Assembly (NCBI RefSeq): GCF_900109725.1
Contig: NZ_FOBC01000015.1
Location: 1-64,000 of the forward strand
Direction: 5' to 3'
Length of the DNA: 64,000 nt
From: Halomonas daqiaonensis
Lineage (GTDB): Bacteria; Pseudomonadota; Gammaproteobacteria; Pseudomonadales; Halomonadaceae
The first letter of the stretch is position 1; every line of letters begins with the position of its first letter. Both the position numbers and the translations under genes were made by a program. The notes beneath the pieces are model-generated. The model made no database searches and was not told the DNA's origin. It was given only the letters and a program-made list of their open reading frames with translations. Shown here one piece after another: positions 26,391 to 35,484 of the stretch.

Positions 26391-27781
26391 TGGCCGAGCC
26401 GCTGTCCGCCAACCCTCACCAGGCCCACTGGCAGCGCGCCCTGCGGGGCGTGCGCGCGCGTGTGGAACCGCTGCCCCCCTGTCGCAGCAGCGGCCGGGTG
26501 GTTCGCGCCACTGGCCTGGTGATCGAGGTGGTGGGACTGCAGGTGGCACTAGGCAATGCCTGTCGCATCGAGCTGCCGGCCGGCCATCAGGAGGCGCGTC
26601 GCTACGCCGAGGCCGAGGTCGTGGGCTTCGCCGGCGACAGGCTCTACCTGATGCCGCTGGCCGAGATCACCGGCCTGATGCCGGGGGCCAGGGTCTTTCC
26701 CCTGGCCGATGGCACGCACGAGAGCGCCCGCCGTTTTCCGCTCGGTGAGGACCTGCTGGGTCGTGTCGTCGACGGAAACGGCGCCCCCCTGGATGGCCTG
26801 GGGCCACTCGGTGACGTGCCGCATGCGCCGCTGGCCACACCGCCGCTGAATCCGCTGAGTCGCGCGCCCATCGAAGAGCAGATCGACGTAGGCATCCGCG
26901 CCATCAATGCCCTGCTGAGCGTCGGCCGCGGCCAGCGCATGGGCCTGTTCGCCGGCTCCGGCGTCGGCAAGTCGGTATTGCTCGGCATGATGGCGCGCTA
27001 CACCCGCGCCGACGTGATCGTGGTGGGGCTGATCGGCGAAAGGGGTCGTGAGGTCCAGGACTTCATCGACAACATCCTCGGCGAAGAGGGCCTGCGCCGT
27101 GCCGTCGTGGTGGCCGCGCCGGCCGATACCTCGCCACTCCAGCGCCTCCAGGGGGCCTCCTATGCCACCCGGCTGGCCGAAGGCTTCCGTGACGAGGGGC
27201 GCAATGTCCTGTTAATCATGGACTCCTTGACCCGCTTCGCCATGGCCCAGCGCGAGATCGCCCTGGCCGTCGGCGAACCCCCGGCAACCAAGGGCTATCC
27301 GCCCTCGGTGTTTGCCAAGTTACCCAATCTGGTCGAGCGTGCCGGCAATGCCCAGCGTGGCGGCGGCTCGATCACGGCCTTCTATACCGTGCTCACCGAA
27401 GGCGACGACCAGCAGGATCCCATCGCCGATTCGGCACGTGCCATCCTCGATGGCCATATCGTGCTCTCGCGGACCCTGGCGGAAGCAGGGCACTATCCGG
27501 CCATCGATATCGAGGCCTCGATCAGCCGCGCGATGACCGCCATCATCGACTCGCAGCAGCTACAGCAAGCCCAGCGGTTCAAGTCGCTCTTCTCCCGCTA
27601 TCAGCGCAATCGAGACCTGATCAGCGTCGGGGCCTATCAGTCGGGCCAGGACCCTCAGCTGGATGAGGCAGTACGCCGCTATCCGCAACTCGAGGAGTTC
27701 CTGCAGCAGGGCATCGATGAGAACAGCAGCCTGGAAGACGCCCGTCAGGCCCTTGCCAGTACCCTTGGAGGTAACGCATGA
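26390..27781 (+). CDS. fliI: Flagellum-specific export ATPase
   Basis: 463 residues. Energises unfolding and release of export substrates at the membrane. Walker [12 protein letters not shown] (about 184-194), Walker B with [17 protein letters not shown] (about 275-290) and the [19 protein letters not shown] segment are present. It starts with GTG overlapping the fliH stop by one base. Confidence 0.97.
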   Translation: MAEPLSANPHQAHWQRALRGVRARVEPLPPCRSSGRVVRATGLVIEVVGLQVALGNACRIELPAGHQEARRYAEAEVVGFAGDRLYLMPLAEITGLMPGARVFPLADGTHESARRFPLGEDLLGRVVDGNGAPLDGLGPLGDVPHAPLATPPLNPLSRAPIEEQIDVGIRAINALLSVGRGQRMGLFAGSGVGKSVLLGMMARYTRADVIVVGLIGERGREVQDFIDNILGEEGLRRAVVVAAPADTSPLQRLQGASYATRLAEGFRDEGRNVLLIMDSLTRFAMAQREIALAVGEPPATKGYPPSVFAKLPNLVERAGNAQRGGGSITAFYTVLTEGDDQQDPIADSARAILDGHIVLSRTLAEAGHYPAIDIEASISRAMTAIIDSQQLQQAQRFKSLFSRYQRNRDLISVGAYQSGQDPQLDEAVRRYPQLEEFLQQGIDENSSLEDARQALASTLGGNA

Positions 27782-28239
27782 GCCGCAACAGCACACCGCT
27801 CGACACCCTCGTCGAACTCGCCCGGGATGCCCGGGATCAGGCGGGGCAGAACCTTGCCGGCGAGCAGCGCACCAGCAGCCAGGTCAGCCAGCAGCTGGAG
27901 TCGTTGTATTACTATCGGCAGGAGTACGCCGAAAAGCTCAATACGGCCATGCGTGACGGTATCGACCCGGCCACCATGCACAACTACCAGCAATTCCTCG
28001 CCTCCCTGGACGACGCCCTGGTGCGTGCTCGGCAGGCACTGGCCGCCCAGCAGGAACGGGTCGAGAAGACCCGCCAGCAGTGGCAGCAACAACAACAGCG
28101 CCTGTCGTCCTACGACACCCTGACCGAACGGCGAGATGCCGCCAGGCGCCGCGATGAACAACGCCGGGAACAGAACGTCAGTGACGACCTGGTCAACAAC
28201 CGGCTGGTCCGCCAGCGCTCGTCCCAGGGCGAGCACTGA
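27778..28239 (+). CDS. fliJ: Flagellar export protein FliJ
   Basis: 153 residues, a long alpha-helical coiled coil rich in Gln, Arg and Glu, the usual length and nature of FliJ, which sits in the FliI ring like a rotor and recycles chaperones. Overlaps fliI by four bases (ATGA). The coiled coil spans about 10-145. Confidence 0.92.
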   Translation: MSRNSTPLDTLVELARDARDQAGQNLAGEQRTSSQVSQQLESLYYYRQEYAEKLNTAMRDGIDPATMHNYQQFLASLDDALVRARQALAAQQERVEKTRQQWQQQQQRLSSYDTLTERRDAARRRDEQRREQNVSDDLVNNRLVRQRSSQGEH

Positions 28240-28258
28240 GCCAGCAAGGAGACTGTCG

Positions 28259-29593
28259 ATGGATATCCAGTTGCTAGTCAATGCCACCAGTGGTCGTGCT
28301 ACCGCCGGTGGAGAAAAGGGTAAGGCTCAGGGCGAAGGAGGCGACTTTGCCAGCAACCTGGCCGGTGCGAGCCGGGCCCGGCAGGACAGTGCCAGCGAAG
28401 GCTCTCACCCGTCGGCGGGGATGCCCAGCCGGCAAGCCGGGACGCCAGCGCAGCCCTTGGACGCGAGTCTCAAGGAGGCAAGTCTCAAGGAGGCTGGCCG
28501 CCCTGCCGGCCCCGGCCTGGGTGTCGTAGGACGCGAGGCGCTGCTGTCTGGCGTGTCCCGCCAGGGAGAGGGCGCCCAGCAAGGCCCGTTACCCGGCCTC
28601 GGGCTGGAATCGGCGGGCCACCAGGCAGCCATGGCGAGCCTCTCGGAGGGTGAGGTAGAGGCCGCTATCAAGGCGCTGGAAGGTACTGACCTACAGAGTG
28701 GCGAGGGCTGGGAGGCGCTTCAGAAGCGTCTCGATCTGATCGAGCAGGCTGGCCGCCTCGAGACTGGTGAGGACCTCGCGATCTTGCCCTTGGCGGCTCA
28801 GGCGGTTCAACCCGGCTCGATCCGGCCTGAGGGCGGCTCCCTTCGAGACGCGGGCAACGAACCACGGGGTAATGCCCTGCTCCAGGCGATCGCGACCGAT
28901 ACGCTAGAGCGCAAGGGCCTGCGTCAGTCGCTGGTGACTCAACTCGACCAGACCGCCGAGCGCGCGGGAACCACCCTGGAGGCCGTTACTCGCCAAGCCG
29001 CTGTGCCGAGCGACGAGCTCCCGCAGCGTTTCTCTGTCGCCAACGACACCCTGATGGCTGCGCGCACTGATACGAAAGGCTCCAACGGCGGATTCGAGCT
29101 GGTCGGCCAGGGAATGGCTCCGTCAACGGCCAGCGCCGCCTCCCCGAGCGCCCAGGCCAGCATCCAGGCACCGGTGTCGAGCCCCGCCTGGCCCCAGCAG
29201 CTCGGTCAGCAGCTGGTGCGCCTGAGCCAGGGCGGCGGTGAGCAGCGCGTCGAACTGCAGCTCCACCCGGCGGAGCTCGGGCCACTGTCGGTATCCCTGA
29301 AGATGGGCGACCAGGGCGCACAGGCGCAGTTCCTCTCTGCCAATGCCCAGGTGCGCCAGGCGCTGGAACAGGCCATCCCGCAGCTGCGTGAAGCCCTCGC
29401 CGAGCAGGGCATCAGCCTGGGCGAAACCTCGGTAGGCGAGCAGCGAAACGGTAACGGTGATGAGGCCCAAGGACAGCCGGGTGGCATGCTGGCAGCGGCC
29501 GAGGTCGACGAGGGCAGCGAAGGAGCACCCGGCGCCAGCGATGGCAAGGTGCGCGACCTGTCTCTGGACGGCCGCGTAGACCTCTATGCCTGA
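28259..29593 (+). CDS. fliK: Flagellar hook-length control protein FliK
   Basis: 444 residues from the ATG at 28259 (AAGGAG eight bases upstream). The first 300 residues are Gly/Ala/Gln-rich ruler-like sequence, with a short internal DNA duplication giving SLKEASLKEA (about 80). The C-terminal domain (about 310-410), with RVELQLHPAELGPLSVSLKM and LREALAEQGISLGETSV, is the substrate-switch domain that acts on FlhB. Secreted during hook building; it stops hook growth at the set length. A second FliK-like gene lies at 51291. Confidence 0.93.
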   Translation: MDIQLLVNATSGRATAGGEKGKAQGEGGDFASNLAGASRARQDSASEGSHPSAGMPSRQAGTPAQPLDASLKEASLKEAGRPAGPGLGVVGREALLSGVSRQGEGAQQGPLPGLGLESAGHQAAMASLSEGEVEAAIKALEGTDLQSGEGWEALQKRLDLIEQAGRLETGEDLAILPLAAQAVQPGSIRPEGGSLRDAGNEPRGNALLQAIATDTLERKGLRQSLVTQLDQTAERAGTTLEAVTRQAAVPSDELPQRFSVANDTLMAARTDTKGSNGGFELVGQGMAPSTASAASPSAQASIQAPVSSPAWPQQLGQQLVRLSQGGGEQRVELQLHPAELGPLSVSLKMGDQGAQAQFLSANAQVRQALEQAIPQLREALAEQGISLGETSVGEQRNGNGDEAQGQPGGMLAAAEVDEGSEGAPGASDGKVRDLSLDGRVDLYA

Positions 29594-29725
29594 TCCTTCA
29601 GGCTGGCGGGCGTCAAACAAGCAAGATAGGCGCTATCAGCGAGCCTGTTCGGATCATCATGATCACGGCGCGACACGCATACTGCGTCGATATCGTCGGC
29701 AACACACTACAACCTAGGAAAGCAC

Positions 29726-30205
29726 ATGGCGAAATCCAGCGGAGGCTCCCGCAAGCTCCTGTGGGCAATGATGGTGCTGCTGATCCTGTCATCATCGGCG
29801 GCAGCGGTGGCGCTCTACATGGTCTTCACCCAGCAAGGCAGCGAGGCACAAGCGACGCTCAACGCCCCGGAGACGCCCGAGCAACAGGCACCGATCTTCC
29901 TGCCGATCGAGCCCTTCACCGTCAACCTGGCCGACGACGACTACGGCCCGCGACTGCTCTATACCGGCCTGACGCTGAAGCTCGGTGACGAGGGCAGCCA
30001 GGAGATCCTGAAGCAGCACATGCCCCAGGTCCGCAGCCGTCTGCTGACGCTGTTCTCCGGCAAGCAGGCAGGTGAACTGACCTCTCCGGGAGGCAAGCAA
30101 CGCCTGGAAGAACAGGTGATTGCCGCCCTCGAGGCACCGATGTCGGAAAACCAGCCGGACGTCGCCATCAACGAGGTGCTCTTCACCGAGTTCATCGTGC
30201 AATAG
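29726..30205 (+). CDS. fliL: Flagellar basal body-associated protein FliL
   Basis: 159 residues with one membrane segment (about 11-33) and a periplasmic domain ending in the family signature EVLFTEFIVQ. It surrounds the stator and helps torque. The 132-base gap before it follows fliK and holds no gene; AGGAAAG precedes the ATG. It begins the fliLMNOPQR block. Confidence 0.92.
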   Translation: MAKSSGGSRKLLWAMMVLLILSSSAAAVALYMVFTQQGSEAQATLNAPETPEQQAPIFLPIEPFTVNLADDDYGPRLLYTGLTLKLGDEGSQEILKQHMPQVRSRLLTLFSGKQAGELTSPGGKQRLEEQVIAALEAPMSENQPDVAINEVLFTEFIVQ

Positions 30206-30226
30206 GCCGGGAGTAGACAAGACGCC

Positions 30227-31270
30227 ATGTCCGAAGACGACCTGTTGTCCCAGGAAGAGATCGACGCCCTGCTCAAGGGGGTGAGCGGTGATGACGAGCC
30301 CGAAGCCCAGAACGGCGGCGGGCCGCGCATACGCCCCTATGATCCGGCAACCCAGCACCGGATCATTCGCGAGCGTCTGCATGCCCTGGACATCATCAAT
30401 GAACGCTTCGCGCGGCACTTCCGCATGGGCCTGTTCAACCTGATTCGCCGCAGCGCCGACATCACCGTGGACTCGGTCCGCTACCAGAGTTACAGCGAGT
30501 TCTCCCGCAATGTCCCGGTGCCGACCAATATCAACATCATCGCCATGAAGCCCCTGCGCGGCTCGGCCCTGATCGTGTTCCCCCCCAGCCTGGTGTTCAT
30601 GGTGGTGGATAACCTGTTCGGCGGTGACGGGCGCTTCGTGACCAAGTCCGAGGGGCGTGAATTCACCAACACCGAACAGCGCATCATCCAGCGGATGCTG
30701 CAGCTGGCCATCGACGCCTACAGCGAGTCCTGGAAATCCGTCTACCCCCTCGAGATCAGCTTCCTGCGCTCGGAGTTGCAGTCGAAATTCGCCAACATCA
30801 CCAATTCACCCAACGAGATCGTGGTGAACACCAACTTCAATCTCGAGGTGGGCAATCTCGCCAGCAACTTCCAGATCTGCATGCCCTACACCATGATCGA
30901 GCCGCTACGCGACCTGCTGACCAATCCGCTCAGCGATGGCAGCCAGGACAAGGATGGCACCTGGACGCGGCGGATTGCCGGCGAGATACGCCACTCCGAG
31001 GTGGAGCTGGTCGCCAACTTTACCCATATCGAGAGCCGCATCGCCCATGTGATGGCTCTGAAGCGCGGCGATGTGCTGCCCTTGGAGCTACCCGAGAAGG
31101 TGACTGCCAGCGTGGATGGCGTGCCCGTGATGGAGTGTGAATACGGCAGCCAGCATGAGCAGCGAGCACTGCGCGTGCTGCGCATCTTCGACCATGCCGC
31201 CGACCATGCGCCAGCCGACGCCTTCGTGAAAGGGTCCAGGTCGCAAGCCAAGGAATCGAACCATGACTGA
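30227..31270 (+). CDS. fliM: Flagellar motor switch protein FliM
   Basis: 347 residues. The N-terminal CheY-P binding motif LLSQEEIDALLKG (residues 5-17) is intact. The CheC-like middle domain (about 50-235) and the C-terminal SpoA domain (about 250-325) that packs with FliN follow. Overlaps fliN by eight bases. Confidence 0.97.
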   Translation: MSEDDLLSQEEIDALLKGVSGDDEPEAQNGGGPRIRPYDPATQHRIIRERLHALDIINERFARHFRMGLFNLIRRSADITVDSVRYQSYSEFSRNVPVPTNINIIAMKPLRGSALIVFPPSLVFMVVDNLFGGDGRFVTKSEGREFTNTEQRIIQRMLQLAIDAYSESWKSVYPLEISFLRSELQSKFANITNSPNEIVVNTNFNLEVGNLASNFQICMPYTMIEPLRDLLTNPLSDGSQDKDGTWTRRIAGEIRHSEVELVANFTHIESRIAHVMALKRGDVLPLELPEKVTASVDGVPVMECEYGSQHEQRALRVLRIFDHAADHAPADAFVKGSRSQAKESNHD

Positions 31271-31838
31271 TCCCAACAAGCCTGATCCCAAAAAGTCAGA
31301 CCCTAACAAGCCTGATCCCGACAAGCCGGTTTCCGACAAGTCTGATAAAAGCATCAGCGAAGACGACTGGACAGCTGCCATGTCGGAGCAGCAGGACGAC
31401 GCCGACACCCCAGCCGATGATGACGATCCCTGGGCCGAGGCGATGGCCGAGCAGTCGGCCGCGGAATCCTCCGAGCAGGAGCAGAAGGCAGAGCAGGCCG
31501 AGGCAAGGCCCGCTGCCCAGTCCGCCGGAGGCAGTGTCTTCCGTCCGCTCGAGGCCGGCCAGGGGTCGACGACAGGGCGCGACCTGGAAATGATCATGGA
31601 TATCCCGGTCAAGCTTACCGTCGAGCTGGGTCGTACCAAGCTGACCATCAAGCAGCTGCTGGAGCTTGCCCAGGGGTCGGTGGTCGAGCTGGATGGCCTG
31701 GCGGGCGAGCCCATGGATATCCTGATCAATGGCTATCTGATCGCCCAGGGCGAGGTCGTGGTCGTCGAGGACAAGTACGGCATTCGCATCACCGAGATCA
31801 TCACACCATCCGAGCGGGTCCAGAAGCTCAACCGATGA
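31263..31838 (+). CDS. fliN: Flagellar motor switch protein FliN, with repetitive N-terminal extension
   Basis: 191 residues, longer than the E. coli protein (137). The C-terminal SpoA domain (about 105-188; MDIPVKLTVELGRTKLTIKQ then LINGYLIAQGEVVVVEDKYG) is standard. The first 25 residues are a lysine/proline/aspartate repeat built on DPNKPDP units, matched by a repeated DNA unit, and residues 35-95 are acidic with two DPWAEAM/DDWTAAM-like segments. The extension is not needed for the C-ring core and its role is unknown. Confidence 0.94.
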   Translation: MTDPNKPDPKKSDPNKPDPDKPVSDKSDKSISEDDWTAAMSEQQDDADTPADDDDPWAEAMAEQSAAESSEQEQKAEQAEARPAAQSAGGSVFRPLEAGQGSTTGRDLEMIMDIPVKLTVELGRTKLTIKQLLELAQGSVVELDGLAGEPMDILINGYLIAQGEVVVVEDKYGIRITEIITPSERVQKLNR

Positions 31839-32275
31839 CCGAGGCAACGCCCCAACAGCCCCAGGCCGGCCTGGATGCCGCCGTAAGCGGCGGCGAGGCC
31901 TTGATCGGCATGGCCACGCTTGGCAAGACCGCCGCGGCACTGGCGCTGATCCTGGTCATCATCCTGGTGGCCGCCTTCGTGCTTCGCCGCTGGGGGCTGC
32001 CCCACCAGCGCCATGGACGCCACCTTCGCGTCGTAGGCAGCACGGCGGTGGGGACCAAGGAACGCGTCGTGATCGTCGAGGTGGAAGGCACCTGGCTGGT
32101 ACTCGGCGTAGGGGCTGGCCAGGTCAGCAAACTACATGACATGCCGGCCCCGGAAGAACCACGCAAACCCAGCTCCTCGAACGGCGCGGGCTTCGAGGCA
32201 GGCGACTCCTTCGGGACTCGTTTCGCCAAGGCCGTCAGGCATAACGCCAGCCTGGGTCGCGGGGGGAAGCCGTGA
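31835..32275 (+). CDS. fliO: Flagellar biosynthesis protein FliO
   Basis: 146 residues with one membrane segment (about 28-50) and a cytoplasmic domain holding [20 protein letters not shown] and [14 protein letters not shown], typical of FliO. It helps assemble the FliP-FliR export gate. Overlaps fliN and fliP by four bases. Confidence 0.92.
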   Translation: MTEATPQQPQAGLDAAVSGGEALIGMATLGKTAAALALILVIILVAAFVLRRWGLPHQRHGRHLRVVGSTAVGTKERVVIVEVEGTWLVLGVGAGQVSKLHDMPAPEEPRKPSSSNGAGFEAGDSFGTRFAKAVRHNASLGRGGKP

Positions 32276-33030
32276 GGCTAGCTGCACCCAGGCACCTGCT
32301 GATCGCCTTCGCCGTCGGGGTCCTGCTGGCCTCGCCGACGCTGGCGATGGCGCAGGAAATTCCCGGTATCGTCAGCCGCCCCACGGACGATGGCGGACAG
32401 CAGTGGTCGCTCTCGCTGCAGACCCTGCTGCTGCTCAGCTCCCTGGCCTTCCTGCCCGCCGTGCTGCTGATGATGACCTGCTTCACGCGCATCATCATCG
32501 TATTGAGCCTGCTGCGAACGGCCATGGGCACCCAGGCCACCCCGCCCAACCAAGTGCTGCTGGGGCTGGCCCTTTTCCTCACCCTGTTCATCATGGCGCC
32601 GGTGCTCGGGCAGGTGCATGAGCTGGCCTGGGTACCGCTTGCCAATGACGAGATCAACTTCGATGAGTTCCTGCAGCTGGCCCAGGGCCCCTTCAGGGAA
32701 TTCATGATGGCCCAGACCCGCGAGCCCGACCTGGCGATGTTCGCCCGCCTGGCCGATATCGGCGAGTTTCAGGGGCCCGAGGATGTGCCCATGCGGATCC
32801 TGGTGCCTTCCTTCGTTACCAGCGAGCTGAAGACCGCGTTCCAGATCGGTTTCACGATCTTCATCCCCTTCCTGATCATCGACCTGGTCGTCGCCAGCGT
32901 GCTGATGGCACTGGGCATGATGATGGTGCCACCGATCACCATTTCGCTGCCGTTCAAGCTGATGCTTTTCGTGCTGGTGGATGGCTGGCAGCTGATCATC
33001 GGTTCGCTGGCAGAAAGCTTCTATTTCTGA
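32272..33030 (+). CDS. fliP: Flagellar export gate protein FliP
   Basis: 252 residues from a GTG at 32272 that overlaps the fliO stop. It has a cleavable signal peptide (about 1-25, ending ALAMA-like before QEIPG), four membrane segments, and the family stretches [19 protein letters not shown] and [20 protein letters not shown]. Forms the export channel with FliQ and FliR. Confidence 0.96.
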   Translation: MRLAAPRHLLIAFAVGVLLASPTLAMAQEIPGIVSRPTDDGGQQWSLSLQTLLLLSSLAFLPAVLLMMTCFTRIIIVLSLLRTAMGTQATPPNQVLLGLALFLTLFIMAPVLGQVHELAWVPLANDEINFDEFLQLAQGPFREFMMAQTREPDLAMFARLADIGEFQGPEDVPMRILVPSFVTSELKTAFQIGFTIFIPFLIIDLVVASVLMALGMMMVPPITISLPFKLMLFVLVDGWQLIIGSLAESFYF

Positions 33031-33052
33031 CCGCACGCACGAGGAGGGCAGG

Positions 33053-33322
33053 ATGACACCTGAACAAGTAATGAACATTGCCTACCAGGGCATGCGTGTC
33101 ACGCTGCTGCTGGGCGGGCCCCTGCTGATCACGGCTCTGGCCACCGGCCTGCTGGTCAGCCTGTTCCAGGCCGCTACCCAGATCAACGAGATGACCCTCT
33201 CGTTCATCCCCAAGATCCTCGCGGTGTTCGCGGTCCTGGTGTTGACCGGGCCCTGGCTGCTCAAGTTGATCACCAACTATACCATCGAGCTGTTCAGCAA
33301 CATCCCCGCGATGATCACGTGA
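33053..33322 (+). CDS. fliQ: Flagellar export gate protein FliQ
   Basis: 89 residues, the standard length, with two membrane segments and the family stretch SLFQAATQINEMTLSFIPKI. GAGGAGGG lies before the ATG. Confidence 0.96.
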   Translation: MTPEQVMNIAYQGMRVTLLLGGPLLITALATGLLVSLFQAATQINEMTLSFIPKILAVFAVLVLTGPWLLKLITNYTIELFSNIPAMIT

Positions 33323-33338
33323 GGAGGGACGCTCGCTG

Positions 33339-34139
33339 ATGGTGGAGGTCACCTTCGCTCAGCTTCATGGTTGGCTGGTCGCCTTCCTGTGGCCCTTTAC
33401 GAGAGTCACGGCGTTGATGCTCAGCGCCCCGTTATGGGGCCATTCCAGCATACCGCGCCAGGCCAAGCTGGCGCTGGCCGGCGCCGTGGCGGTGGTAATC
33501 GCCCCGGTGTTGCCTCCCATGCCCGAGGTACCGGTTTTTTCCTGGGCAGGCTTCGGCATCCTGGTCGAGCAAATGTTGATCGGCGCCGCCATCGGCCTGA
33601 CGGTAAGGGTGATGCTGGCTGTGGTGCAGGCATCGGGGGATTTCATCGGCCTGCAGATGGGCCTGGCCTTTGCTACCTTCTTCGATCCCGCGAGTGGCAC
33701 CAATATGGTGGTGCTGTCACGTATTCTCTATATGGTCACGCTGCTGATGTTCCTGGCCTTCAATGGCCATCTGATGGTGCTGGAGGTGCTGGTCTACAGC
33801 TTCCAGACACTGCCGATCGGCATCGGCCGCTTCAATCCGGATGCCTTCATCATGCTGGCCCGCTATGGCGGCACCATTTATACGGCGGGCATGCTGCTTG
33901 CCTTGCCGCTGGTAGCCGCCTTGCTGATCATCAACCTGTCGCTGGGCATCCTCAACCGTTCGGCTCCCCAGCTCACGGTCTTCAACATCGGCTTCCCAAC
34001 CTCGCTGACGGTGGGTCTGATCCTGCTGATGGTCCTGATGACGGACCTGGGGAGCTTCCTGGAACGCCTGTTCAGCCAGGGGCTGGCCTTCCTGCAGAAC
34101 CTGCTGGAGACCATGGCACCGCTGCCGATAGCGAGCTAA
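33339..34139 (+). CDS. fliR: Flagellar export gate protein FliR
   Basis: 266 residues with about six membrane segments and the FliR features FLWPFTRVTALMLSAPLWG near the start and GLQMGLAFATFFDPASGTN near residue 105. Last gene of the fli block; flhB, which often follows, is not here. Confidence 0.96.
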   Translation: MVEVTFAQLHGWLVAFLWPFTRVTALMLSAPLWGHSSIPRQAKLALAGAVAVVIAPVLPPMPEVPVFSWAGFGILVEQMLIGAAIGLTVRVMLAVVQASGDFIGLQMGLAFATFFDPASGTNMVVLSRILYMVTLLMFLAFNGHLMVLEVLVYSFQTLPIGIGRFNPDAFIMLARYGGTIYTAGMLLALPLVAALLIINLSLGILNRSAPQLTVFNIGFPTSLTVGLILLMVLMTDLGSFLERLFSQGLAFLQNLLETMAPLPIAS

Positions 34140-34174
34140 AAAAACCGCCCCGGCCATGGAAGGCAGCGAGGCGG
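34138..34174 (-). terminator. Hairpin and U-tract terminator after flgL
   Basis: On the minus strand CCGCC (34174-34170) pairs with GGCGG (34149-34145), followed by seven T. It ends the flgKL message and overlaps the fliR stop codon. A second palindrome, GACCATGG (34179-34186) with CCATGGTC (34203-34210), lies between it and flgL. Confidence 0.6.
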
Positions 34175-34239
34175 AAAAGACCATGGCAGAGGTTGCCAGA
34201 CACCATGGTCATCAGGGACCGAAAGTCAGAGACCTGATA

Positions 34240-35466
34240 TCAAAGATAATTGAACAGCGACATCCCCTTCATATCGGCAAATGTCTTCTGCGATGCCTGC
34301 AGGCCCACCTGCCGCAGGCTGTACTCGGAGATCGCCTCGGCATAGTCGAGGTCGACCAGGTCAGAGAGCGTCTGCTCGTAATTGAGCATCCGGTTACCGC
34401 CGACGGAATCGACCACGTCCAGCTCGTTGAGGCGCGCCCCGACGGAGGCTCGGGTGGTCAGGACGTTATCCAGGCTGTTGTCGAACTCGCGCATCACCGT
34501 CTTCAGGGTGTTAGTGCGCTCGGCATCGCGCTGCGGCGTGGCAGGGGCGCCAGCCTCGTTCTCCAGCACCGCCAGCGCCTTTTCGAAGGTGCGGAAGAGG
34601 TCGGTGTTCATCTCGTCGGCAGGGGCGAACTCGATGGTATCCCCGCTGACAGCCTCGCCCTTCAAGTCGAGACGCAGTCCACCGACAGACACCGTACCGG
34701 ACTCGCCGTCGTAAGCACTGCCAGAGGTCAGCATGTCCCAGCCACCAGCAGCGTTCTTTTTCTCGACGTCATACTCCGTATCGCTTGTAAAAGTGACACG
34801 AAACGCCTCCCCATAGTCGGGATCGTCGTTATCGATAACCTGGGGGCCGGAGAAGGTCAGACTCCCAGCGTTGCCGCCATCCGCCTCGGCCACATAGCCG
34901 GCGCCGCTGGGCACGCTCTGGAAGATCGACTCTCCATTCTCGGTGACCTTCATCAGCCGCGAGGAATCGATGCGTTGCTCGCGGGTATTGCTGTCTCCGG
35001 CATAGTCGATTCCACCCGCGGTTCGCACAAAGGGCTCCGAACTGTCCTGATAGCCACCGAACAGGTGCCGACCGTTGCCATCGGTGGCGTTGGCCTGGCC
35101 GATCACCGTCTCGTAGATGCCACGCAGCTCCGAGGCCACCGACTGGCGGTCCACGTCGCTGAGGGTATCACTAGAAGCCTGTACCATCAGCGTCTTGGCG
35201 CTGGTAACGGCATCACTGACGCTGTTGAGTATGCTCTCGGTCTGCGACAGCGAGTTACGCGCGCTGACCCGTGAGTCGGCATACTGCTGGGTGACGGCCT
35301 TGGCCTGGTCGACCCCCACGGCCCGAGACGCCGCCTGGGGGTCGTCGGAAGGATTGACCACCCGGCGGCCGCTGGCGATCTGCTGGCTGACATTGAGAAA
35401 CTCGCCCTGCTGACGATTCATGGACGAGACGCTCTGCTCGAACATGGTGACGCTGCTGATACGCAT
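34240..35466 (-). CDS. flgL: Hook-filament junction protein FlgL (HAP3)
   Basis: 408 residues. Conserved flagellin-like ends (MRISSVTMFEQSVSSMNRQQ at the start; EYSLRQVGLQASQKTFADMK near the end) and a variable middle. Joins the hook to the filament with FlgK. It lies 18 bases downstream of flgK and shares its sigma-28 promoter. Confidence 0.96.
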   Translation of the reverse strand: MRISSVTMFEQSVSSMNRQQGEFLNVSQQIASGRRVVNPSDDPQAASRAVGVDQAKAVTQQYADSRVSARNSLSQTESILNSVSDAVTSAKTLMVQASSDTLSDVDRQSVASELRGIYETVIGQANATDGNGRHLFGGYQDSSEPFVRTAGGIDYAGDSNTREQRIDSSRLMKVTENGESIFQSVPSGAGYVAEADGGNAGSLTFSGPQVIDNDDPDYGEAFRVTFTSDTEYDVEKKNAAGGWDMLTSGSAYDGESGTVSVGGLRLDLKGEAVSGDTIEFAPADEMNTDLFRTFEKALAVLENEAGAPATPQRDAERTNTLKTVMREFDNSLDNVLTTRASVGARLNELDVVDSVGGNRMLNYEQTLSDLVDLDYAEAISEYSLRQVGLQASQKTFADMKGMSLFNYL

Positions 35467-35484
35467 CTAGGGAGTCTCCTGGAA

